A stretch of DNA of 64,000 nt from Asterochloris sp. CNOR1. Lineage: Eukaryota > Chlorophyta > Trebouxiophyceae > Trebouxiales > Trebouxiaceae. The position numbers were made by a program, and so were the translations under genes. This document shows, in pieces, positions 47,401-61,359 of the stretch. Position 1 is the first letter of the stretch. Every line of letters begins with the position of its first letter. The notes under the pieces were generated by a model. The model saw only the letters and a list, made by a program, of their open reading frames with translations. It was not told the origin of the DNA and made no database searches. The stretch spans positions 2,046,001 through 2,110,000 of the forward strand of contig OZ017747.1 in the NCBI GenBank assembly GCA_963969365.1, read 5' to 3'.

Positions 47401-48527
47401 ATTGATCAGGGTGCTGCGTGTGCCCGTCAGCTGCCTCACTGGCTTGGGACCGGAACACGCCCCAGCAGGCTGTTCTGTGGCTTTCCCCAAGCAGAGGATT
47501 CAGCCCTACTGATTCTGATCTGGTAACAAGTGGTGGTGCAGGGCAGCGCCCCAGGGCACCCCGGCCCCGGGCACACACGGTAAGGGGAGGGGTGCGGCTG
47601 GTGCTGGTGCAGCCCCAGACGAGGCGACGCCTGGCCCCGGTGCAGAGGGGGCCCCTGTGGCACCAGGCAGCACGCCCGGCATGAGGCTGCAGCAGCAGTT
47701 CCTGAACTGCATGGTCAAGAGCCCACCACGCCCGCTGACCACGCAGCAGCGCAGGCAGGCGCGGGCCATTGGGCGCCCGGCTGGCGGGCCCTTGACCCAT
47801 GCCCTGCAGCAGGTCATCGTCTTTGGAATGCGGTTTCTAGAAGGCAGGCTGCTCACTCTGTGCCTGCAGCATGGAGCACGCCCCCTAACCCTTGCTCTGC
47901 AGCAGGTGGTGGTGTGCTGAAGGGCAGGCCACTGACTGGGTGACGCCAGAACTATCACTGCATCAGGTGGCCTGCTCACAGCTCACGCCCCAACAGCACG
48001 TGGGGCATCGCAAGGCAGCCTGCTCACTCTGTGTTAGTGAGGTGTCTGTGCCTTGTGCATCGGTAGCATCTTGGCCCCTGTGCTAAGGAGCATCACAGCA
48101 CGGTGGACAACATAAGGCTGCAGACGCGCAGAGCCAGTGGAAGGCAGTCACCCCGGCAGGGTATCTCAGGACTCTGCTTCTGCTGGTGCAGGCCCAGCAG
48201 CGGCACAAGGCACGGCAGCAGCACTTTGAGGCCACAGGCTCTCTGCCAGGGGATACCCTGCAGGTCACAGTGACAGAGCGGAAGACTGAGGCCCAGCTCA
48301 TCAAGTGCCGCTGTCTGACAGCAGCTGACCCCTCCATGGAGGTGTTTGTGTTCTGCCACAGACGCAGCCTCCCTGTGGCCAATGGTGCTGGCGGGTGCTA
48401 CATTGAAGTCGGCGACAGCATCACCCTGCATCAGCCCTGGCACGAAGTAGATGTGCCTGGCTGCAGCCTGCGCATGCTGCTCTGCCCTTTTCTGTCATGC
48501 CAAGACCTCTCAGAACAGCGGCAATAA
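44495..48527 (+). CDS. Uncharacterised, mostly disordered protein with a compact C-terminal domain
   Basis: Function not recognised. The ATG at 44495 gives MCQDEEVEVIYAGGDDGSLF. The exon ending near 44587 joins in phase to about 44652-44707 (LRRRAFNVQERLAEISQR), then about 44782-44841, then the long exon 44910 to about 45744. The long exon is Ala/Pro/Gln/Ser-rich and basic, with HTPRQRGRSRAAGGRPRG and RRQPKRRPAASKRSQQQ, suggesting nuclear localisation. Further exon-like segments are TQVAQLREDILEASSSAE (about 46050), ESGDSISSDAEEDPRFMVL (about 46780) and RLQQQFLNCMVKSPPRPLT (about 47700). The last exon, about 48190-48527, holds a beta-rich looking segment (LQVTVTERKTEAQLIKCRCL, EVFVFCHR, GDSITLHQPWHEV, LLCPFLS). 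An OB-fold or SPIDR-like repair scaffold is one weak possibility. The 48527 stop is 105 bp from the CSA stop. Confidence 0.6.
46375..46695 (+). repeat. Degenerate tandem repeat built on CTGCTGAGAGRGGCCTGCCTG
   Basis: Related units occur near 46380, 46430, 46576 and 46669 in what appears to be an intron of the 44495 gene. A second, looser repeat (GGCAGNCTGCTCACTCTGTG) occurs near 47845 and 48012. Confidence 0.5.
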
Positions 48528-48632
48528 TGTGGGGGAGCTCAATACTCAGTGACCTTCAAAACTTATGCTGCGCATTTCATGCCATTTCATGTCATCTGGT
48601 GGCACTCGAGACAGCAGGGGGATTCTCCTACA

Positions 48633-50650
48633 TCAGTCACTCCATGCATCTTCATCGTTGTCGTGCATGCCTGGCGTTTCGAGGTCCCCTTCTGGGCGTG
48701 GAGGAGACCACACAACAATCTGAGAGTCCCCACTACCAGTGTACAGTTCGTGCTGGCTGCTATTCCAGCAGCATGCGTTCACAGTGTCCAAGTGCCCCTT
48801 CAATTGATTCACAAGCTTGCCTGAATACAGATCAAAACACTGGATAATACTTCCAGAGGGATGGAACACCGACCCTGCTTCAGAAGACACTGAGATCTGT
48901 CGGGCCTGCAGGCAGGCCATTTATGTGATATCAGCATACATGTAAAGGAATGCCAGCCTGATTTGGCTCAAATGGATGGCAGCCAGGCAAGCTGCTGCTG
49001 TGTTTGTGTGTGCATTGTGTCTGATTGGGTGTGTGTGTATGAAGTTGCGGGATTCAGCAACACACTGACCTTTAGAGAGCGGTTGAAAGCGCTGGGGTAG
49101 TTGACAAGAAGGTTGCGGTGCCATCTGGTGTCCCACAGTCTCATGCGCGAGTCAGTGCCAGCACTGACCCAGTGAAGGCCATCCTCAGTGGGCTGCACAC
49201 ATGTGATGGTGCCAGCATGGGCTTGCGCCCTGGCCTGCGCAGTGTTGGCCTGCAGGTCCGCAGCGGTGTCCACTGCCCCTCGCGGTCGTTTTTTCCTAGG
49301 CTTTTGGGTCTGGTGCTGGTCGAAGACATGCAGGCAGTTATAGGTGCGGATGTCCCACAGCCGCATCTGCATCAACAGCAGGGCGCTTTACGCCACTCAG
49401 CTCTCCTGGGCAGGTGCAGGCAAGCTGTGCCTGCTAGCACAATGAGGCAGAGGTGTACACAACACTGGGTGTTACTGGGCAGAGACTTGGCTGCTGTGTA
49501 CCGCAGAGCCTGACAAGCTTTGTAGAGACCGCTGGCAGCTGCTCGCAGAACCCCAGGCTCACCTCTCCATCCCCCCCAGCTGACACCAGCTGGTGCTCGG
49601 AACCCAGAGCCCAGGTGACAGACAGCACCGGGTGCCGGTGCCCCACCAGGCTGTGCATGCAGCCGCCAGTGGTGGGGTCACATAGCTTCACAGTCGGATC
49701 ATCGCTGGCCACGGCCACCAGGCAGTGGCTACTGGCAAGCGGGGACATGCCCACACCAAAGATGCGGTCGCTGAATTCGAACTTGCATGCCACCATCTGC
49801 TGATTGGTGTCCCAGACCTGCACTGCATGGTCACACGCCAGATCATTGATGCAGTGGATCCCAACGCTTGTGGGAGGGACAGAAGTATTGGGTGGCAGCC
49901 TCAAATGCAGACTGAAACAGAGCAGTGCAAATAGCCAGTGCCAGCCTCATCCCCCTCTGGCGTCTTCACAGTTGAGGCAGCCCAGACCTTGAGGCAGGAG
50001 GCCCCACATCTGTCTGGATGTTCATCCTGCCTGCGCACCCTCACCTTGACAGTGCAATCAGAAGAGCATGACACAAACAGCCCTGTGTCAATAGGGTACC
50101 AGCAGACGCCTGTGACCAGGTACTTGTGGCCTTCTGGATTCTGTCGGCTGATGCGCAGCACGGGGCTGTGCTCGCCGGCTGGAGTGTCAAAGGGCCCTCC
50201 ACCCTCGCCTGCACAGCAATGACAGGCAGTGCACAGATGCTGAAAGCAAATGTACACTCACGAGGGCATGCAGCTCAAGCTACCAGCCACACAAGCCCTC
50301 TGTGAGGTATGGTCTGGCTCACTTGCTGGCTGCAGAACATCATACACCAAGATGCTGCCATCTGCACTGCCTGCTAGGAGGTAGCGCTGCTCAGCGGAGT
50401 CCAGGTCCAGCCATGTGATAGCCCCACTGCTGACTCCCTGCAGAAGTTTGTCGCTGCTGAACTGTAGAGATGCTGCTCTGCAACCATGCAGGAAGAGCTG
50501 AACTTAGCCCTGTCACTGCTGCATGAGACGGGAACTGCCAGCAGCAATCAGCAGCAACAGCAAAGGCTGTCACCTAGCCCTTGTCAAACGATGTGCCAAA
50601 GTTCTAGAGCTGTCTCTGACTTGATAGCTGTGAATCTCCTGTACCAGCAT
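48633..50650 (-). CDS. CSA: CSA/ERCC8-like WD40 protein, transcription-coupled repair
   Basis: Substrate receptor of a CUL4-DDB1 ubiquitin ligase acting at RNA polymerase II stalled on DNA damage. The ATG at 50650 gives MLVQEIHSYQVRDSSRTLAH, resembling the plant CSA N-terminus. The next exon (about 50450-50327) has SGAITWLDLDSAEQRYLLAG. Further WD40 blades read GHKYLVTGVCWYPIDTGLFV, then VKVWDTN, SHCLVAVASDDPTVKLCD, GHRHPVLSVTW, MRLWDIRTYNCLHVFDQHQT, WVSAGTDSRMRLWDT and LKGHLDTVNACCWNSSQHEL, then IVVWSPP. The protein ends in DNDEDAWSD, the same acidic ending as plant CSA. A basic, low-complexity loop (KPRKKRPRG) sits between two blades, as in plants. The first two introns are approximate. Confidence 0.9.
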
Positions 50651-51318
50651 GAGCGCTGGTCGCTGTGGTAGGGCACAAGCCTAAGTCACACATGACTTGC
50701 TTTCTACAGGAAGGAATATAAAACAGAAGCATTTGTTGCAGAATGTGGATCTTGCATGGATTGGAGTCAGGCACACAAAATGGGCATGTATCATAGGCAA
50801 ACAAAAATCAAAGACTCATATTGAGCAGAGCTGCGCTGTGAAGAGGTAGACACCTGAATGGCGGGTGTCAAAAAGTACTGGCATGCACAACAGGTGGAGC
50901 AGGCAGGAACCTCTGCCAGATACATGCGACTCAAAAGCAGGGGCCCAAACTGTTATACTGTGTAGGAGGCAGCTGAAAGCTTTGCAGCATGCAAAGGGGT
51001 GTCAATGAGCGGATCATCTCATGATGAAATGCTGGCCATTGCCTGGTGTCATCTCCAGGCCTGGCGCTTGAAATAACAATGCGACTACTGCAGCTACAAC
51101 GCAGGCCTGAGTCATCATGAGCGATGCCTCTATGGCTACTCCCAGAGGTCTATGTCTGCTCAGCGTTACATGCCTGCCCTGAACTGCCTGCTGAAGGCGT
51201 CATATGGTGGGCTGCCGGCGCTTTGCAAAGCTGGGCGCTTCGCTGCTGGCGTTGGCTGCTAGCGTCAGGCAGTACACAGGACCACGCGACTGTCGAGCGC
51301 CCAGTCAACATCAGGCAG
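50651..51318. other. Intergenic region between two minus-strand genes
   Basis: Upstream of CSA and downstream of the ankyrin gene. No supported exon. It is less GC-rich than the surrounding exons around 50690-50830, which suits a promoter. Confidence 0.5.
51166..51170 (-). promoter_or_regulatory. TGTAA poly(A) signal candidate
   Basis: A minus-strand TGTAA about 150 bases beyond the likely stop of the ankyrin-repeat gene (51319). Confidence 0.4.
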
Positions 51319-54300
51319 TCACTGGCTGCTCATCTGCCTGGTAGGGAAACAGCATGCAGAAGGGTGAGGAGGGTTCTGAGTTGGGGCGGAGCTGTTCCCC
51401 GTCATCAGGTCCACGCAGCAGGTGTATGCCTCCAGCACGGCGTCAGCATGCTCTTCGCCAGCCTTGAGGGCTAGCTGCATGCCTGCATGCAGCAGCAGGC
51501 TGGTTTGGTGAGGAGCGACAAGCTGCATGCCTGCATGCAGCAGCACATTCATGCAATAGCAGATTGGCATGGCGGTTGAAGATGCACTGCAAGACGGGCA
51601 GCTGCATGTCTACGTCCAGAGCAGCAGTTCCGGAACGATGGGCATTGCTGATGTATCGCAAAGGGCCAGCTGCATGCATCCCAGCACCTGCAGCATTCTG
51701 GCTGGATTGCCCCATGCCACTGTCTGTGCATGAGATTCCTCTCACAGAATCCCAGATGCTTGCATGTTGGCTGCGCAGGGACTGTTCACAAAACTTTGCA
51801 AACATGGCTGGCACCACACTGGCAGCACCACATCCTTGACAGCACCAATGTTCAAGGCAGGGCAGGTTGTTGGAGAGACACCACAAACAAACTCAGTGAC
51901 ACAAGGGAACAGGCAGCAGGTAGGAATCACAGGGCCTCACCTCGCCAAGCGGCTACATTGGCTGGTGTGCTTCCCAGTTGGTCCACTGCTCCATCTGCCA
52001 GCCCAGCAGACAAGAAGAGCTCCACGAGGGCTGGCTGCCCCTCATAGGCCGCCAGGTGCAGCGCAGTGCTCCTGGTGGTGCTCTGGGCTGAGCCTGAAGC
52101 CCCCCTGCAGAGCCAGCCAGCCAGTTGACAATAGCCTTGCTTGCGCCAGCTGGTTGTCTCATTCACAGCACGCATGCAGAGCAGATTGCACTGTCAAGAC
52201 AGCTTTTAACACAATGCATTCTGGCATTGCAACCTTCCAGTTTGCAATGGGTCTACCTGTGCAGCAGATGCCTGCAGACATGCACCATGCCTGGCTGAGC
52301 GTGGGCATGCCCAACAGCCAAGAGCAGTGGGGTCAGGGCGTCAGGGGCATCCCTGGCGTCCACATTGCAACCTGCAGCACAGGGAGGGTCGAGTCAACCT
52401 TTCTCATCCCTGACAGCAACTGAGGACCATGCCAGTGCAGCAGACCAGCTCAGACAGCATCTGCCAGGCATACAGCAGACATGTGATAGCACACATGGTG
52501 TGGCGCTTGAGAGCTTTCCCCAAAGTGTCAACAACGGGAGGCTGCTGCTCACCAGCATCCAGCAGCAGGTCGACAACAGCAATGATGTCTGCAGCCTCTG
52601 CAGCTCTGTGTGTGCAGACTGCTGCATGCATCACACCGCCAGTGGTCGGGGGCCGTGTGCGTGTCATGTACAATGCATCCACACAGGCGCCCTGCAAACA
52701 CAAAAAGAGTGTTCGGCAGACTTGCTGTGGCCAGGGAGTTGCTGAGCGCATGTGCAGCACCGCAATCTCTAAAGAGCACAGGTGGCAATCTCTTCCTGCT
52801 GGGCTCTCAGCTCAGCAAAAGCTGCGTTGGATCCTGCTCCTGGAACCCAGCAGAGCCAAGCACATGAAAGGTAAAGTGCTGTTCAATGCTCTCTTGAGCA
52901 GCAGCAGGTTAGAGTCTGGGATTTAGACCATAGCAGCTCGTGTCACAGCGACTGCAAAGGCAGACAATGAACTGGCGGTCAGTTGCCAGTGCTTACCTTT
53001 TGCAGCAGGAGTTTGACCATGGCAGGTCGTGTCATGCACGCTGCGCGGTGCAGAGGAGTGTAGCTGATGAGGTTGGCTGCATCCACGCGGGCACCAGCCT
53101 TCAGCAGTGCCTCAGCGGTGCCTATGTGGCCCTCCCCAGCAGCAACAAAAAGCGGTGACTCACCTGCAGCAGCAATGTGGCTGTGCAGTTATAGTGCAGG
53201 TCTAGCAGACACACCTGCCAGACCTGCACTGTGGCAGGTCTAGGCAGCATGCTGGCGCAGTAAGCAGTGCAGGGAGTGTGGATACCAAGTGCGTTCTTGC
53301 GCTTCGGGATTCAGCACCCAACCTGGGAGTGTGCTGACGTGTGGGCACCAGAGGTGGAGCAGCATTTGCACAGCAACCCATGCAGAGGAGGCACCAGATG
53401 GCCAGCTCCTGGCTTGTGGACCTGCATGGCAGCCCACCAGCTTGGTTCCTGGCCTCTGCATCAGCGCCTGCGTCCAGGAAGGCCTGCACCATCTCCACCT
53501 GCCCCGCAGCGCTGGCCAGGTGCAGCAGGGTGTTGCCCTGAGCGTCCACTGCTTCGTTCAGCCTGGCTCCCTTGCACAAGAATCTGCGTGCTCGCAGCAG
53601 GCTGCCCTCCTGAAGATGCAGGGCAGCCAAGCTATGTGGCACCTGCCAGAGCCCCAATATGCACATGATGATTAGCTGCGGGTGCTGGCGGTCAGGTTGC
53701 AGGCTGCCGTTGTCACTTGTGCAGACGGCTGGCCAGGGAGTCAGGCACCTGCCAGACCCCTGCCACGCCACGGCGTCTGACTGCAAGCAAGCTGCAGCCA
53801 TCGTATCTGCACCACGGGGCTCAGATTCGGGCTGCACTGATGAGTTTGGACCTGCCATGCCAGCAACTCAACACGGGAGCACTCAGTTCACAGCGTGCGG
53901 GCCTGACAGAAGTTTGAGTAAGCGCACCCGAACAGCCTCAGACAGCCTGGCTGTGGCCCCACTCTCATCCTCTGAGAGTGCTGGTGACTGTGCAGTTGTG
54001 AGCATCAGCTTCTTGCTCACCGTGCCCTGAAGGACAGCTGGAAGTGCCTGCAGCCAGAGGATATGAGCTGAGGGTGCCAAAATGAAGCTTGGTATTCCTG
54101 ACGCTAACACTAGGACATGCGACAATGCTGTCTGTGGCATGCTGCGCTCCATAAGCCCGTTGACATGTAGGCAAGAACCAGAGGGCACCAGCCACATAAT
54201 ATTCATGGTGTACTGCTACAGCAGACTCTCTGGCGGTGCACTGCTGCACCAGATTCTGCCGAGACTGGCCTGCACAATGCAAAGGCAGTTGTGACTGACC

Positions 54301-54499
54301 ATTGAGCCAGCAGGCAGCACACCTGCAGGCTTCTCGGGCAGTGCAGCTCCAATTTTTGCACATGGTCAGGCCCAAATTGCTGCAGCAGGTACTGTGCCTC
54401 CAACATGCCTCTCAAGGCATGCATTGGGAAGGTCTGACACGCTGAGAAGACTGCAGGGAGAGAACTTGGTGACATGGCATAGACATCCGCTGCAGGCAT
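51319..54499 (-). CDS. Ankyrin-repeat protein
   Basis: A stand-alone ankyrin-repeat protein; partner unknown. Exons: 54499-54323, 54047 to about 53930, 53642-53438, 53163-52997, 52691-52553, 52371-52257, 52104-51941 and a short last exon to about 51319 (a competing frame stops at 51443). The ATG gives MPAADVYAMSPSSLPAVF. Repeats are clear: GNTLLHLASAAGQVEMVQAF, then SPLFVAAGEGHIGTAEALLK, then YTPLHRAACMTRPAMVKLLL, then a GCNVDARDAPDALTPLLLAV repeat and STALHLAAYEGQPALVELFL. No kinase, RING or membrane segment is visible. The most 5' exon could be preceded by others. Confidence 0.75.
51475..51548 (-). repeat. Duplicated 23-bp unit near a splice acceptor
   Basis: A near-palindromic unit, AGCTGCATGCCTGCATGCAG followed by CAGCA, occurs at about 51474-51498 and 51523-51547, just upstream (in gene orientation) of the last exon of the ankyrin gene. 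The units are rich in CAG and could offer alternative acceptors. Confidence 0.6.
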
Positions 54500-55389
54500 G
54501 CACAAACGGGTCTGCGAACATTGGTGAACAATGATGATCCGGCAGTGAACAGATAAGCACCAGCTGCATGTCGGTCAGCAGGTGCACCTGTGCAATCGGG
54601 ACACCAGGCCACTGACCTGGACACCATGCCGTCCTGAGTTGTGCTGGCCTGCCTTGCTGCCTTTCGACATTGGGAAAAGCTTATTCGACATTGAGAATAA
54701 GAAAAGCTTTAAAGTGCCAGCTCATCAGCTGCTCATTCGACTAAGTTTGTCAATGTTGCATGATCTGGCTGTCAAAGAAGGCTTCAGTGTAGCATGATCT
54801 GGCTGTCAAAGAAATGCTCCCAACAGATATTGCACTGGTGGCAGCACAGAGGTGGCTAGCACATGTGCTATCCAGCCTTGCCATGTGATCGCAGTGAGCA
54901 GACGCAGCAGCCACGGCCAGGATGACTGCCTTACACTTACTTTCTGTGTTGCAGCTTTTATGGGGAACCTGTCAATTCTATCACAGCCAATGTCAAATTC
55001 AGGCAAGCTGCACTGACTTTGGAAATGAATTGCCGAGCCCCAAACATGGCCACCCTGCTGGATTAGACAGACCCAAAACCTGGCTTCAATGCCACCACTG
55101 TACTGGCTACCCACCGCGCCTGACAAGCTGGACAAGGCAGGGGTGCCTGCAACAGTTAGTGGTGGCTGTCCAGGGCTTCCTGTTACTTAGATTGGACTAC
55201 ACAGTGTGTGCAGAGCATCTGTCTGCAACTTTGGAAGGTCTCATCAGGCACATCTTCACGTGCGTTATCTGAAATTTGACTGTGACCAGGCTGCAAAAGC
55301 AAGATGGTGGACGCATGTTACATGTAGCACAGGGGAATGCACACAGCAGTGACATGGTGACATCGGCACTGGCCACTATGAGAAAGCCG
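54500..55389. other. Intergenic region with short direct repeats
   Basis: Lies between the ankyrin gene start and the aminodeoxychorismate synthase stop, both minus strand. It contains two direct repeats: ATGATCTGGCTGTCAAAGAA at about 54759 and 54794, and CGACATTG...AAAAGCTTT at about 54664 and 54687. No supported gene. Confidence 0.6.
55318..55322 (-). promoter_or_regulatory. TGTAA poly(A) signal candidate
   Basis: A minus-strand TGTAA 68 bases beyond the aminodeoxychorismate synthase stop at 55390, a good distance for a chlorophyte poly(A) signal. Confidence 0.5.
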
Positions 55390-60435
<5,046 letters not shown>

Positions 60436-60472
60436 GTTGATGTTAGAAGATAAGCTTCAAGCTGCCTCAAAA

Positions 60473-60721
60473 TTACATTGCGTGCTGTGATCGCGCCAAG
60501 GCAGCGGAAAGTGGGAGTTGAATCGTGTATGACCTAGATGCCAGCAGGGCAAAAGGACGTTGTAGGCGGTGACTCAGGCTGCTCACCTGCACTGCGCTTA
60601 CCCATCCTGTCCTGGTCGCTCGGAGAACTGTCCTTCTCCGTCCCCCTTGAACACGCATGCCAGTGACTCCAGCGGCACAATGGCATCATTTTGCGGCACT
60701 ACTGTCTCAGCATCTAGTCCT
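60473..60721 (-). CDS. Candidate exon(s) of a small unidentified gene or missing 5' exons
   Basis: 60721-60602 is flanked by a good acceptor (TTCCCAG) and donor (GGTAAG) and encodes an acidic open segment with ETVVPQNDAIVPLESLACVF and GDGEGQFSERPGQDG. The following segment could end at a stop at 60473. It could belong to a small separate gene or to the N-terminus of the aminodeoxychorismate synthase. Neither is proven. Confidence 0.3.
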
Positions 60722-61359
60722 CTGGGAAGTCGCCAAAAAATAAGTACCGCAGCGCTCACAGCTGCTCCTTCTGCAGGACGCTTCCTGTGCGCTGCGCAGG
60801 TCGACGGATTGCATTGCAGCCCAAGTCCTGCGTACAGCACGGGGAGAGCACCCCTGGGTCGATGTCTTGCATCAGTAGCAGATTGTGGCAACCATGAGAA
60901 GGCCAAGCGGGCTGCTGCAGTACCTCTACCATTTGGTAAGTTACCAGGGTGTGGTACTGACCCTCAGCATGTACACGGCTGTGTGGGCCAAGTGGGATTT
61001 TGAAATAGGGACTCATCTGCCTCTGCCTGAGCCTATACACGGGCTGCAGCTGCCGTGATCAGCGTGCACTGGCTGCTGCCAGCTGTCTAGGCCAACCAGG
61101 ACAACATTGCACACTCAGGGCACACTAAGTTCAAAGCTTGGGCCACTGACTGCAGCTGCCTGGCCAGTGCTGATAGAGCTCCTGAGCAATCAACAACCAG
61201 CTTTCCTCAACTAGTCGCAGAATAAATTGGACGCTGATGACAGCAGTATCAGATCAGATGCAATTTGAACACCAAGGCAGAATGTAGATGGACAGCCAGT
61301 GTCAGCTGAAGGGGAAGAGAGACAGGCCCAGCTGCTTTGAATGAGCTCTCACAACTGCA
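60722..61359. other. Intergenic region downstream of AKR2
   Basis: Apart from possible first exons of the small candidate gene (60760-60900), nothing convincing is visible. It should contain the AKR2 3' untranslated region next to 61359. Confidence 0.45.
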
